DNA of 64,000 nt from Setophaga petechia (GCA_024362935.1 JANCRA010000007.1:5644503-5708502), one strand, 5' to 3'; numbered from the stretch's first letter, positions 48,963 to 62,465 are shown. Notes: generated from the sequence alone by a model not told the origin. A program made the numbers and translations.

Positions 48963-50514
48963 AAACTGGTTAAAGACACAAAATTTCTTGGCCCAGGAAA
49001 GAATGGGGAAAAATGGATTTTGCTTTCATTGGAAGTTTACAGGTGAAGATCCCAGGTGTGCCTGGATTTCATCCCTATGGACCAGTATGGAATGGCAGCA
49101 TTATGAACACAGAGTTAATTTCCATGTAACTCTCCATACATTATCTCTACATGTAGATTTCAACTCAAATCTGAGCAATTTGTATAACAAGGAATTCAAT
49201 AAGGAAAATTTTGTAAAGCTAGTTCCATGGAAAAAATTAGAAAGTGGTGCAAAACCCCCACATTTACAGGCCTTTGTAACTTACTTTTGTAACTTTTTAC
49301 TGGTTTTCATAACTTACTCAAAGCAACCATGGAAGATGGGGCAGCCCAGAGCAGGTGGATGAGTTTGGTGGGTCTTACACCAGTTCAGGGTTGAGAATGG
49401 TGAACTTGTGTAAATTCATCTTAATTTCATTCATATAAACCCTAAAATTTGAAGGATTTTACTCTTTATAGTAGGTAACTCAACAAGAGGGCCCAAAATT
49501 CTGAATTGCTAAAGCTGGAAATTCTGAATTTTAAACTCTTACAAGAAAAACCTGCCAACTTTTAAAGCCTTGAGATAAAATTACTTGAGGAACTCTTGGA
49601 ATTTGCAGCATGTGTCCCATATCACTGAAATTCCACAGGAACAGCTTTTAAAATATCAAGGTCTGGCCAGCCTGAAAATGGTTTTACCTCCAATTAAAAT
49701 GCAGTGAAATCTTTAATTGAATATCTCATAGCCTGTTACTTTTAGTGAGTGCATAGAAGACAAAAAGGACAATTACTCCCAATTTGACAAAAGGACTCCA
49801 CTGAAGGAAAGCCTCAGGAGGTGTTGGGAGAATGGATAAAGCATTAAATGGGATGTTCTGGAGCTCTGGAAGCTGGCTGCTCATTAAAATTAGTGTTCTG
49901 CATCTGTTTCTATTAACATTTCCAATCAAAAAAAAAGGCAGGGTATGGAAGGGAATTGCCCGTGGCAGAAATATTCCAGTTTTTACAGTGATAAGCCATA
50001 TCAAAAAAGGGATATAAAGGAAAAACAAACACTTCTATTTATGTCAGTCCTGGGAATCCCCTCTGATAAATAAACAGAGCATTTATCAAACAGCTCCTGG
50101 TGCTCTCCTGCCCACATTTTTGGAGAATTAGGAGCTTTGAGACCACTCAGAAACATTTTATCATCTCTCATTACCAGGCCACTTCAGTGAGGCATAAAAT
50201 ATTCACAAGGAAGCAAACTCTCCTTGTCTCCAAGGGATTAATCCAACACTAATCCAGGCTGAGGATTTCTTCAGCCACAGAGGATGATCTAAATGCCCAA
50301 AAAAGAGATGGTTGGCAGTAGGTGCTGGCTGGGGCACTGGAGCCTGTGCCAGGAACACCCAGAAGTGCAGGTGACTGAGCCAGGTACTGGCTTTGTGCAG
50401 GCTTTGGAATCTTTCCCTGAAAAGGCTGGGAAATATCTAAGAGAACCCAAACCTGAGCACATTGTGTTAACTAAAGCAAAGCAGGACTTGAAATATTTTC
50501 ATAGAGGTGCTTCT

Positions 50515-50812
50515 CCCCCTTTACTCTGCTCAGGTGAGACCCAACCTGGAGTTCTGGTGCCTCCAACATAGGAAGGTCATGGAATTGTTGGAGAGAGGCA
50601 CCAGGATGGGCAGAGGGATGGAGCAGCTCTGCTGGGAGGAAAGGCTGGCACAGCTGGGGCTGCTCACCTGGACAGGAGAAGCTCTGGGGTGACCAAACTG
50701 TGGCCTCCCAGTGCCTGAAGGAACTACAGGAAAGATGGAGAGAGATTTGGGACAAAGGATGGAGGGACAAGGGGGAATGGCTTCCCAGTGCCAGAGGGCA
50801 GGGATGGATGGG
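50515..50812 (+). mobile_element. CR1 fragment, 5' part of a copy split by a solo LTR
   Basis: From GCTCAGGTGAGACCCAACCT through GGAGGAAAGGCTGGCACAGC to GGATGGATGGG, breaking off at ATATTG. Confidence 0.92.
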
Positions 50813-50818
50813 ATATTG
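50813..50818. repeat. Target-site duplication, left copy (ATATTG)
   Basis: Same six bases as 51129-51134 on the other side of the LTR. Undisrupted CR1 copies have a single GGGATATTGGGAATTAGG here. Confidence 0.95.
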
Positions 50819-51128
50819 TGTTCTCATCTTGTTGGAAATCTCCCATACCTTCTCAGTGATTTCTCATGGGCAGCTCCTCACAGCACTGACTCCTTCTTCT
50901 TCACAGTACAGACAACAAAGTCCAGCTCTCTTCAGAGCACAACCAACAAACTCCATCTCTCCCTTCACCCAGCTAACCCACACTTTTGTAGCACTTGTCT
51001 TCTTATTGGACACAGCTGTGGCCTATTAAGGACAGGGCTGTTCCTAATCTTTGGTGATTGGTACAGCTGCAACTCCTCAGGTGTGAGACCACCTTCTGCA
51101 CTATTTTCTTACATTCTATGCCCCCACA
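50819..51128 (-). mobile_element. Solo LTR, 310 bp, inserted in CR1
   Basis: Starts TGTTCTCATC and ends CCCCCACA on the plus strand (TG...CA), bounded by a perfect 6-bp duplication ATATTG. Six bases is the typical target size of class II (ERVK-like) elements. Minus orientation is inferred from a TATA-like TACAAAAGTGTGGG and CCAATAAG on that strand. No retroviral coding sequence accompanies it, so it is a recombinant remnant. Confidence 0.9.
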
Positions 51129-51134
51129 ATATTG
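51129..51134. repeat. Target-site duplication, right copy (ATATTG)
   Basis: Matches 50813-50818 exactly; the CR1 sequence resumes right after it with AGAATTAGGAATTGTTCCCT. Confidence 0.95.
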
Positions 51135-51258
51135 AGAATTAGGAATTGTTCCCTGTGAGGGTGGGCAGGCCCTGGCACAGGGTGCCCAGAGCAGCTGTGG
51201 CTGCCCCTGGATCCCTGGCAGTGCCCAAGGCCAGGCTGGACTTTGGGGCTTGGAGCAC
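51135..51258 (+). mobile_element. CR1 fragment, 3' part of the split copy
   Basis: Continuation of 50515-50812, truncated at TTTGGGGCTTGGAGCA before the tail. Confidence 0.92.
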
Positions 51259-51261
51259 TTG

Positions 51262-51325
51262 GGGACCTTGAAGATCATCTCCTTCCAACCCTTCTCCCAG
51301 GCAGGGACACCTCTCCCAGTTCTCT
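51262..51325 (-). mobile_element. CR1 tail fragment abutting the split copy
   Basis: GGGACCTTGAAGATCATCTC then CAGGCAGGGACACCTCTCCC, a tail in the opposite orientation. Confidence 0.65.
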
Positions 51326-54300
51326 GTGTCTCAGTTTTATCCCATTTCTGCTCCCATTGTGGGCAGCCAGGCCAAGCCAGCTGGGGATTGCTCTGGGAGC
51401 ACAAATCCAGCCAAGGCTGTGTGGGTGCTCCTGCTCACCTGGAATTCCAGGGGTGCTCCAGAGGCAGAGCTTCCCTGCACGGGGTCACCCCTTGTCCTGC
51501 TCACAGTATCCAACAGCCTAAACTTACCCACTCCAAGGGACTAAAAAACCCCAAAAACTGGAAAATTCCTTAGGCTGCAGCTGGACACCACCTCTGGAAA
51601 GGAAGCTCAAGCTGATGTGTGAGGGAGAACTCACAATTAAAGGGATTATTCACATGAAAAGATGCTTGGCTGCCTCAACAATTCCTGTTGCAATGTGCTT
51701 AAAATCAAGGCTTTTTATTCTTGCAAGGTTTACCAGTTATTTAGAAAGAATTGAACCTGTTTCCAAAATTTCCCTTGGCAGCCATGGCTCTGCTTTATCC
51801 TCATCCTTCCCTCTGTCCTAATTTTGTTGCTTTTTGCTTAATATTTCATGCTTATACCTGGAATTAGGTAGAAGCTCCTCTGGGAAAGGCAAGGTGAGCA
51901 ACTTGAGGATTCACCAAGTAATTTGGAAAATTATTTATGTATTTATATGAATTGTTTCTACTTTTAAAATGTAAAAAAATCTGGTGTTGATTGTTCCAAA
52001 CAGCCAAAGGACAAAATGTTGGTTCACCAGATTTCATGAAATCAAAGTTTTCAGGCAAAACTTCCCCAGTTGCAACGACCAGAAGGGTGTTTCAAGTTTA
52101 TAACACATATAAAAGTAGCTATTAAAACATAATTTACATTCTCAGTCGCTGCAAATAAAAAGAGAATTAAAACTAGAAAAGAAAGGAGCAACTGGTAAGA
52201 ATTTAAAGTGACATTTACTCAAAACAGCCCTGCAAATCTTGCTGCGGCCTTTAGAGAAAAGCTCTGGGTTTTATATTTTAATTGACATTTCACCAAGGAC
52301 CTGAAGAATAACTATCAGAGGTCTCTGATGCCTTCAGGCCAAGAGGTTTTGACCACTTTGAAATCCACAGATCGAAATAAAAACATTACAAAGTATCTCT
52401 GAGGAAGTGCTTGACTGGCACAAATGATTTCTGTTTTAACTGAGCAACTCTTCATAATAATCAGAAATTTGCAGGGTTTTTGCAGCAAAACCCATCCTCT
52501 TGCCAACAGTACAGTCTATTGATAGCCTAAGGTTTTAGGCACCAGTTAAATTAAGAAAATCCCACATTTTCACCCTCAGATTTGTTGATATGGATACACA
52601 TGGAAGATATATAGAGTCGTAAATAACTCAGTGTGGGGAAGTTTGATGGGAGGATTTTTCAAAATACAACCAAGAGATGCTTTCATCTCCATCTCCAATA
52701 AATAAAGTTCTGATCAATTTAACAGTAAAAGCTCCCTCTTACCCCTATATGCTATAAATTCCTAAATAATTTAGGAAATACACACAGAAAATGATGTCCC
52801 AGGTGTCTTTCACCCTCTTGTGCTTCACCTAAATGAATCCTTGTTGGTTGAAATGGAGAGCCCACCTCCACTGCCACCATCCCCAGCTCCTCCTCCTTCC
52901 CCCAAAGCTGCTCTTCTGCTGCTGGAAAAATTCAAATTTGCCTTATCTGCAGAGAAATCCCACACAGGTGCTGGGCCTTTCCAGCTGGATCCTCACAGCA
53001 TCCATATTCATTTGACAACGTTGGGATTTGCTGAAAACAATGCTTGTCTCTGAGGAGCTGATTAGGTCTGAAAAGCTTTTATTGCAGATGATGGAAAAAT
53101 CTGGCTGGGCTTTTATTCTGGATATGGGAATTAAACATATTGCTTGCAAAATAACAACAGGGAAAGTTAAGCTTGGAGACTTCAAATTAGTTGGGCTCTT
53201 ACAAACAGGCATATTTTAAAGCTACAATTATTTTTTAAATAGATACTTATTTCTTTCCCTGAACTGATAAAATAAATGTATTAGTACCCTGCAAATAAGA
53301 TTCCAACAGGTTTAAAACCCCCAAACCACACAAGTAATGTATTGATGATAACTAAGAATATTCCATCCCTTAAGGCAAGTTTAGAGCAAGGTCCCCTTGC
53401 TGAGCAGAGAAAAGGTTGTGTGCTTTTAAACCAAATTTCCAGTGAATTCACATCAAATACTTTGTGACATCATTTAATGTCAAAGCCAGCTTCAAATAAA
53501 TAGAGATTTTTCTAGTGGCACAGGCTGGTTCAGGCAGAAAAAGAAACACAGCCATTTATGCCTGGTAATTTTACTTTTAAAATAAAAAAAGATGAGGGAC
53601 AAAACTACCAGCCATTATTTTAAAATAACAAACCCTTTTCCAAACCTCCTTTAAAAGCTTTCCTCTATAGCTGGCTGACTTTTATGGCCCTTGCATTTAT
53701 TAGAGGCTTCAGGGTAACTTCATTTTTAAATCTTCATAAACATCAACAGGTGTTCATGTGATAGTGACAAAAAATGTTACAAAATGGTTCAGTAGGGTTT
53801 GGGGCTGTTAAATGAAAAATGAAATAACTTTGCACTGGAAATGCTGATTGCAAAGGACTGAGGATTATAAATGCCCTTAATCAGAATTGTTTTGTTTCCC
53901 CTCAGTGATCTCTTAGTCTTCAAAACTTAAGACACAGCAATTATAAAATGGAGCTTTTATCAGAATGGGCAAAGAGAGCCCAAAATATCTCATTTTAAGG
54001 CAACAACATTTATTTAATATTAAATAAAAGCTACCCAAGCCCTAATCACACCACATTTAGTTAAGCTGTACCCGATTTGTGTCCAAGCACTTCATCAGTT
54101 TTTAATGTGCAGGGCACATTACCCCTGAACTGCTCCCCTTGAGGATTTTTCTCCTTCTTATGCCAAACTCTGGCAATTAAAAATTTAACCTGGCTGGCAG
54201 AACAGCTCTGCCTTTTCCTGTCCTCAGAGGATCATCTGGCCACTGATGTTCATGAGGCAAATGACAAAAATTGACATCAAACTTCAGAACAGGCCATGAG

Positions 54301-54864
54301 TCAGAGGTGTGTGCCCAGTTGTGTCACCCGAGGGCTTCACCAGGGAGCAGCAGAAAAAAAAAAAAACAAAAAAATAGAGACAAAAATAAGCTTTATCCCC
54401 AAACTAAATGCCCTGGGCACAAATATTGCCCATGGAATGTGCAGCTGGGGAGCTCTGCAGTCCCACACCAATGTGGGATGGCTCAGCTGGGAAGTGCACC
54501 GTGACTGTGACATCAAACAGTGCCAACCTCACCAAACTGTGGGTTCTTTCCTCTTGAGCTACCCCAAAGACAGGCCCAGCTCCCCTTCCTGCCTGTTCCT
54601 CTCATTCCCTGAAGCTGGATAAAGAGCTTTCCTAAAGCCTCCCTGACAGCCAGGAGCTGCAGCATTGATTTTCCAGCTCCAGCAGGCAGCCTTGGAAATG
54701 CAGCCTGTCCTGAGCAGCAAAGCCAGGCTGACATGAAACAAAGGCAGCAGCTACTCCTCTGTGAAGCTCCTCATGCTCTGAGCTGATGAGAGAGCAGGGG
54801 CACTTCAGAGGGCTGGATTTTGCTCTCTTTTGGATGTGGAATATTGAGAGAAGTTTTTCCTTAC

Positions 54865-54981
54865 CGGGGGATCCCGATCCTCAGCTGAGACCGTGGTGAT
54901 AACGGTGCCCTTGACTGCATCAGGAGCAACCATGCCCCTGTAGAGCTTCTGGCTGAACTCTGGAGAGTAATCATTCATATC
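54865..54981 (-). CDS. PCDH15: PCDH15 internal exon: EC8-EC9 linker and start of EC9
   Basis: A 117-base exon of 39 residues, phase 0 at both ends. The acceptor is TTTTTTGCAG and the donor GTAAGG. It begins with DMNDYSPEF, a recognisable form of the cadherin calcium linker DxNDNxPxF, so the EC8-EC9 joint looks calcium-bound. EC9 then starts with the strand [15 protein letters not shown]; the usual glutamate-containing XEX site is replaced by APDA, as I recall it also is in mammalian PCDH15. The exon ends in AEDRDPP, the DxD-type calcium site. It joins the next exon in frame to give [14 protein letters not shown]. Identification rests on this fit to PCDH15 and on both neighbouring exons. Confidence 0.95.
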
Positions 54982-56079
54982 CTGCAAAAAACACAAGTCA
55001 CAGTTTAGTTCTGGAGTGTTTAAGAGTTCCCTGCTGCCTGGGGACTTGCAGGGGGCACATTGAACATTCCTGTCATTGTGAAACTCCTTTCTAGGGAAAG
55101 CAAAGGGGTGGTTTGCTATCAATGGACTGGAAAATTCCTATTCCTCTGGCAAAACCTTTAACCACGGAAAGTTCTCACTCAACACCTGATCCCAAAACCA
55201 AAAATCCAAGCTATTTGATTGCTAAAAAATCCAGAATGGAACCTCTATAAGGCTACAAGATATCAGGACATCCACAGCTGTGAAAAACCTAGAGGAGCCT
55301 CCCTCAGACCACAGCTCCTGCTCTGGGTCCAGGATCCCATTTTAGTCCTGCCCCAGGGATACCTAAGAATTCAATGTGCATTTTATACATGATACTCAGA
55401 ATTCAGTCCTGGAGTTCCAGCAAAATTCCAGATGCATTCACAAGTGGTTTTGTTGAGTCTCTCCCTCCCTCCGTAGGGATTGCCATTCCCAGGCTCTCCC
55501 AATTCTATCAACCCTGCATAAAATGAGGGGGGAAGGTGCTGAAGATTCACAGAAGAATGGATGTGGGACTGCTCAGCTGCAGGGAATTCTGCAGGAAAAC
55601 ACAGCCCCACAAGAGAACAGAGCTGAGAATGCCACACCACCTGCTCCTGTGGCAGCAGACTCAGCTCATTTTCCAAAAGGAATGAGCTGCTCTGGCTTGA
55701 TGGTGTTTGTTACCTCTAATATCCAATAAATTAGGGGAAATAAAATGTCCTTTCAAAGACAAACGGGCATTTGCACAAATTCTTGTGCCTGAGGTAGGGA
55801 AGGATACATAAATGCATGTATATATTTGTATACACCTAAACATACCTCAAATATTTTGCAGGGTCATCCAGAGTTGCTTCTGTTTGTGTGAAGATTCAAA
55901 ATAAACTCTGTTTTTAATTTTTCCTTTTATAAAACAAGATGTCTACCAAAACACCTTTTCCAATTAAAGTTTATTCTCCTGTAGAAAGCCTTTAGGTTTG
56001 TGGTGTATTCAAATCAGACCAGTGTGTGTCACTCATTGAATGTTGTGTGTTATTAACTGGGAGATGTCACTTGGTGCAG

Positions 56080-56160
56080 TGACAGAAAGGTGTCCCTGCC
56101 CATGGAAGGGGATGGGCTTTAACATCCCTTCCAACACCAACCATTCCATGATTCCATGGG
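56080..56160 (+). mobile_element. CR1 3' end, short
   Basis: GGTGTCCCTGCCCATGGAAG to CAACCATTCCATGATTCCAT. Confidence 0.85.
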
Positions 56161-57544
56161 AATCTGGAGGCAGAGATTGGAATCCAAGGAGAGCTTTTCC
56201 CAGAGCAGTGAAGGGAAGTTTAACATCCAGGTATTAAATATTTACATTTCCAACTTAGTGGGGCACAAGCATGAAAATTTCCTTTGGCGTCCCCATAAAC
56301 CAAAAAAAACATTAATTTCCCTATGTGCAGTGACATTCCCAAGGCTATTTTATGCTGGGAATGCTGCACTTCAGGGATTTTTCTGTGTTTGGCCTGTCCC
56401 CACCTGTCTGGGAGCACCTGGGTTAGTATCAGTGCATTACAGCAAGTGACTGCCTTAATGAGTTTTAAATTACATATTGATTTCCTCCTTAGTGCCTTCC
56501 CTCCCCTCCTGCTTTGTTTCTCCTCTTTGCCATTCCCAGATGACAGTCTCACTTCCCAACATTTTTGTTCAGCATTTTCATACTCCTTGTAGGCAGGACA
56601 GGGTTTGTTTCCTACCAATCTTTTTTTCCTATAAATACCAGCCCTGGGAATGAGCTGTGTCCTGCTCAGAGAAGGAGCAATGTGGTGGGGAAGTGGGATC
56701 CCTCCCAAATTGTGGTTTTTCTGCACTTCATCCTTGATTTTTGTGCAGGGGAGGGATGTCAGGATCCTGTAGTGCTTTTGTGCTGCCCCACGGGAGCAAA
56801 GAGGAACAAAACCAACAAAAAGTTGTAGATAAAGAGTATCTGTGGTAGGGAGACAGCTTTGGGGGTGTTATGCTCTGCCTTTTGCTCTGTTTTGTAAATA
56901 AATCTGTATAAAAATAGAATAAATCTGCAGCCAGAGAAGTAGTGACACAAAGGATGCTTTGTAGTTATCTCAAAATATGTTATTAGGTATTATATACATA
57001 AATCTGTTACTACCTTACTGTCAAAATAGAAAGCTCAGGTATTTGAAAGTGAGAAATATGGAGAATCTATTTCCCATATTTCCCATTTCCATATTTTGGA
57101 GCATGTCTGATCATTAATAGGAGCCTGGATTTGAGTTAATAGCAGCCTGGATTTATGTGGCTGGAGCAGTGAACTGGAGAAGGTTTTAAGATGCTGCAGT
57201 TTGGTCCCATTTGTGGGATTGTGCCTCACATTTAAAAGGTGATTTCATGAGTTCTTACAACCTCTTTGTGGGAGGTTTACTGCCCCATTCCTGAACCTGT
57301 GCTTGGGGATTGCACTCATGTTCTGCATCCACTTCTGTGCAAGGGTTAGAGGTGTTTTAAGAAGCCATCAGATGTAATCTTCAATTATTTACCTGTTTAC
57401 AAGCAAAACACATCTGGGGCTTTGGGCTCTGCTCAGAACAAAGCCCAGGACTTGCTCCAAATATTTGTTGTCCAAAGTGCTGAAAACCTGAAAACTCCAT
57501 CTTTGCATCTGTCCAGCATTAAATTTTCTTTGATAGCAATGATT

Positions 57545-57848
57545 GGATTGAGGACCTTGGAGAGAGAGAATTTACAAGGGCCTGGAGGGTCAGGACACAG
57601 GGAATGGCTTCCCAGTGCCAGAGGGCAGGGCTGGATGGGATATTGGGAATTAGGAATTGTTCCCTGTGAGGGTGGGCAGGCCCTGGCACAGGGTGCCCAG
57701 AGCAGCTGTGGCTGCCCCTGGATCCCTGGCAGTGCCCAAGGCCAGGCTGCAGCAGCTTGGGACAGTGGAAGGTGTCCCTGCCCAGGGCAGGAGGTGGAAC
57801 AGGATGAGTTTTAAGGTCCTTTCCAACCCAACCACTCTGGGATTCCAT
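57545..57848 (+). mobile_element. CR1 3' fragment
   Basis: Young copy with GGGAATGGCTTCCCAGTGCC and tail CCAACCACTCTGGGATTCCA. Confidence 0.92.
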
Positions 57849-58394
57849 GAAATACCTGATTTCACCAGATACTGGACTATCAAGAACTTCAAGTCCCTTC
57901 CCATCCTCTTGGTCTCTCATAATGATCACACCTTAATTAACACCAAGTTCAAACCCTTGTGGGGATGCTGATATGGCCAAAGTGGCCCCTTGAATTTTGT
58001 CTGTGACTGAGTGCAGAGCTGATTTACACAGGGCTTTGTCTGAAGCTGCACAGAACAGGGCACAACTGCATCTCTTTCCCACTTAGTGCTCAGCAGGCCC
58101 TAAACTAGCTCATCCTATAAATTAAGGGATAATACTCATGATGGAATACACGAGGCAATAAATGACTGGCAAATGATTGAACTGATCAGTTGAGATGGAA
58201 GGAAAGAAATAAATCTGTTTACCAGCAGTGTAGCCCTACCCCAGGCTTGTTATTCCATTAGTGTCACCAGAAATGAGAAATATTTTGGAGGCAATCCAGC
58301 TGATTTTTTTTCACCTTCCTCTAAGTTTTATGAGGCTGCTCTGTTCTTTAAATAGGAAAAGATGTTCATTGTGTGGATCTTCTTGCTGCCTCTA

Positions 58395-58620
58395 GGATCC
58401 CATTGGATTTGGTCCCCAGGACACTCTGCTGGCCCAGCCTGTGCTGGTGCCTGGGGCTGCTCCTCCACAATCACTGATGAACAATTTAAATAATCCTGGG
58501 ATCAGCACTGAGCCCTGGGGACATCTGCAGTGACAGCCACCAACCACACCCTGTGCCACTGATCACGACCCCTGTGATCAGCCAGTTCTCAATCACCTCA
58601 CCACCTCCTCATCCTCATTT
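58395..58620 (-). mobile_element. Older CR1, internal region
   Basis: ATCAGCACTGAGCCCTGGGG and CAGCCAGTTCTCAATCACCT match what I know of the avian CR1 region beyond the usual 3' fragment. Confidence 0.7.
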
Positions 58621-59284
58621 TTTTGACATTGTTAGAACTCAAACCCTCTGGGTTTTAGTCATTCTTGTTGCTGTCTCACTCTGGATCCTTCACCTGTGAC
58701 AATGGCTTCATTCTGCCACACAACGTCCTTGAAAAACTCCAAAGCAAACCAATCCCCAACCCACAAAGAGAAGAAAAGCACTTTTACAAACAAGAAAAGG
58801 CAAAATTATACAAAAAAAAAAATATGCTGGTAATAAGAAGAGGAGGACACAACATAAAATATGCAGAGGTTTTACAGACCCCATGATACAGAAATTCTCA
58901 TTATTTATGTTTAGGAATGCATTGCTCACTTAAGAGCAACTGCTTCTGTTATCAAACCCTATTACCACAACAGTTCCTTCCAAATTCTAAATCCTAATAA
59001 TTCGAACTGCAAGGATTTTGCTTTTTCCAGTACTGGGAATCATCTGGATTGTGAGGGGATGTTTGTGTGTTCAACAAGAAGCAAAACTAACTCAGCCCTC
59101 ACAGACACCCCATGGCTTCTTGCAGCTACAGGGGAAATGTTAAGAAAGCAGTTAAAATAATCTGACAATGGGGAAAAGTGAAAAATCTTGGTCTGTTTGA
59201 GGTGGAGGGAAGAAATCAGTGCCACTTAGACCATTCCTCCTTGGAAATACTTGAATGGATGCAAAGATTATTTTTCTATGACTC

Positions 59285-59582
59285 CCTGAGGGGTTGGGTC
59301 AGGCGGGGATCGGGTTCTATTCCCAGAAAACAACGACAGGACAGAAGGAAACAACTTTGAACTGTGCCAGGGGAGGTTCAGATTGGATATTAGGAAAGGT
59401 TTCTTCACCCAAAGGGTGGCCAGATATTGGGAGGGACTGCCCAGGACAGAGGTGGGATTACAGCCCATGGAAGTGCTCAGAAGTGTGGATGTGGCACGTG
59501 GGGACACAGTTTAGTGGAGCAGCATCAATGGTTTCACTCAGTGATCTCAGAGGTCATTTCCAATTAAATGATTCCATGAATT
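59285..59582 (+). mobile_element. CR1 3' fragment, older subfamily
   Basis: GAGGTTCAGATTGGATATTA, GGTTTCTTCACCCAAAGGGT and a tail AATTAAATGATTCCATGAAT. Confidence 0.88.
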
Positions 59583-62072
59583 CATGGATTCACCTCTGGC
59601 TTTCTCTGCCAAAGGAGCCTTTTGGCTGCAGCAGAGGCCAATAACTTTCTCCATCCCCACGTGAGGGTGCAGATGAAGTTATTCCTCCTGCAGTGAAAGC
59701 CCTGCTCTGCAATCTGTGCCTTGACCTGGTTCAGGGCAGGTTAATACAAACTATTTGTAACTTGTCATGCCAAGGGCTGAGAGTCCAAAGAACAGCCCAG
59801 TGTGCATCCCCCTCCTGCAGCCACAGGGAGTAGGGGGCTCTGGGTGTGCTCATTCCATTGGATATCTCACAAATGATGGACGACACCATCAGACATCCAT
59901 AGCTGCTTAACACAATTCCATTACCCAGGAAAAATTACAGTGCTTGCAGTGAAGAGCTGGGCTGGGAGAAATGACAAATGTGAGCAGAGCAGTGGGAGCC
60001 CCAGAGGGCTGGAGAACTCAGTAATAACACAAATAAAGTCCTCAGGGTTGGAGGGGCTGGATCTGTGATGGTGACATGAACTTGGCCCCAGCAGCACCTC
60101 TGCTTCCCTCTAGTTCAATTTTGTGCTCTTATGCTGGGGGCTGTGGGGCATCTGCACTTGGTTGAATTTCTGTTTGGGCTCTCAACCCCTGTATTAAAGT
60201 AATTACTCAAAGCCCAGCCTGTAAATAAAGGGAAAACTCGGGAACTACTCCGAGGAAACAGACCCAGTTCCTGCAGCAGGAGCAGAAGATGCTGAGTGGG
60301 AGGGAAAGGGTGCCCTGTTCTTGTTCTCACTTGGTTTCAAGACTCTGCACCCTGCTCCTGCTGCTCTGACTCTTGGATCAGCCTTCTGAGGTGCTGTGAG
60401 GATCCTCCCCATCTCAAACAGGGACAGCACAGGGCTCTGCCTTCACCCTCCACCCTCTCCCCTCACCCCTGTGAATTCTGTATCTGAGAAGTTCATCTTT
60501 AAGATAAATTTAAACCATCCAGACACCTCTTGTGACCAATGCTCAAAATATCTGCCACCTGACATAAAGCCTGCTAATGACATCTGCCCAACACATTGGG
60601 ATATTAAATCTGGCTCTTCCACAAGTCCTCCTCCATTCTCTCAAGTGCCACTCAAAATTCCCCTGTCCTACCTCTCACTCCAGCACCATCTTCATCTCAA
60701 ACATTTAAATTATATTTGATTATGTCCCCTGATCTGTTGCAAAACTCAGTCTGCCACTGAGTATGAAAACACTCGCCTTAAATTTCATTTATTTTCTTAC
60801 TTAAAGTATCCCTTGCTTGTCCTCCCTCCCAGGCCCTGTTCTGCCCCCAGCCAAACACCTTTTACTCCAAAATTGTTACTTCTGGCTCCAACCTGGTATT
60901 CCAACCTCTCCAAAGCATCCACGTGCTCCCATTTTGTTGCTCATGTGTGGGAAGAGTTTCCAAGACAGCATAAACTGATTTTTTGATCCTATTAATCCCT
61001 TCCTTAAATTCCCTATTCCCTCCTTTCAATGTGCACAAGCTGAGGGTGCTGAGGCTACTGAGCTGAGCTGCAATGTTCTCTGACATTAATTAATACAATC
61101 AAACAGACAACAGCTTTTCTCTGAACACAATCCTACCTGAAAACCTGTAAAAAAACCTACCCAAACTATTCTTTCAAAAATTCAGTGTGCTGGGAAAAGG
61201 TTCCTTTTATGAAAAAAACCTGAGGTTTGAGGAACTTGCTCTGTAAAAGTCCAACAGAAGCAGCTCAGGGGATGATGGAAAAGCTGTTTCCTGCCAATGA
61301 CGTGGAATGTGCTGGGGAAAAGCACAGATTAGTCAGGAACAGGTGACCTGCACCTCACACTGAGACATTCTGCAGACAGAGAGGCATCATAGAAGCCTTC
61401 TGGCATTGTCACCAGAGCTACTAATGGGAGACATTTACTGTCCTAAGAGAATTGTGAGCTCAGTAGAGACTGACAAACAGAATTACTCAAAACCAAGTGG
61501 CAATTCAAGCACCTGCAGATACAGAACAGGCTGAACCCTTATGACTGGCAAATGCTTTTCACAGACACATTTAAACTGAATATTTGTGAGCTGTGCTTTT
61601 GGGCCTGCTATGATTTTTACTCTTTCACTAAAATCTGAGCAATTAAAGTCTCTTTTCTCCCACAGTTCACAGAAACTCAAGCAACTGCTCAAAAGGACAG
61701 AATGACTGACAGAGCTGCACCTTTGGGAATGCCAGGGGTAGGATTAAGGCACCTGAGCTCTCCTCTCCTCTTGGACACAGGGAAATGAAGATGGGGAAGT
61801 GTTTTAGCCACACACAAAACATTTTCCATTTATGGATCATTCCCAAACAGACTAAAGCACCCCTGGGGATGTCCTTGAAACCTTGAGGTGAGGTTGTAGC
61901 TCACTGCAACTCATGGTGCAAGACACTAAATCAGGCTGTTCCTTTGCAGAGCTGGATTTTTCCAGCAGCAGAATCTGGAATTCAGGGTGTGCTGTGCCAC
62001 ACCAGCACTCAATACACCCCAGTGGGTCTTAAAATCACAATTTGTGGGCTGAAAAGTGATCGTGTCACTTTT

Positions 62073-62079
62073 GCAAAAC
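62073..62079. repeat. Target-site duplication, left copy (GCAAAAC)
   Basis: The right copy and the empty site in copy 2 read GCAAAC; the left copy has one extra A. Confidence 0.85.
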
Positions 62080-62465
62080 TGTAGCCATAATATTTTCTGA
62101 AAAATCCTTTCCTTAGGATTTTTCCTCCTGAGAAGCTGAGACGCCTCAGGAACAAAATGTAAACAATGGTTTTCTGCTGCTGTGGAATGCAACAGGTGCA
62201 TCTGTGATTGGTCTCATGTGGTTGTTTCTAATTAATGGCCAATCACAGCCCGGCTGTCCAGACTGTCTCAGTCAGTCACAAGCTTTGTTATCATTCTCTT
62301 TTTCTATTCTTAGCTAGCCTTCTGATGCAATCCTTTAGTCTATTCTTTTAGTATAGTTTTAATATAATATAATATATATAATAAAATAATAAATCAGCCT
62401 TCTGAAACATGGAATCAGATCCTTGTCTCTTCCCTCATCCTGAGACCCCTGCAAACACCATCACA
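62080..62465 (+). mobile_element. Solo LTR, 386 bp, in copy 1 of the tandem duplication
   Basis: Starts TGTAGCCATAATATTTTCTG and ends ACACCATCACA. Features in order are an inverted CCAAT (GATTGGTC), a CCAATCAC near 62238, a TA-rich TATA region near 62355-62375 and AATAAA near 62387, all giving plus orientation, antisense to PCDH15. The flanking 6-bp duplication again points to a class II type LTR. I recall this sequence family as common in songbird genomes but cannot name it with certainty. No coding part remains. Confidence 0.92.

Larger units (their letters stand above)
46297..54864 (-). other. PCDH15: PCDH15 intron (8.6 kb)
   Basis: Contains the 46.8-47.6 kb CR1 pair, a short hairpin at 47588-47613, a CR1 split by a solo LTR at 50.5-51.3 kb, and a tiny CR1 tail at 48928-48962. 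The parts 47640-48920, 48965-50510 and 51330-54860 show no recognisable element; 48160-48720 is AT-rich with repeated ATTA/TAAT cores. Confidence 0.8.

Noticed and set aside
56560..56960. Possible LTR with CCTATAAATA and AATAAA
   Set aside because: Start and end could not be placed and no target duplication was found, so it is not listed as an element.
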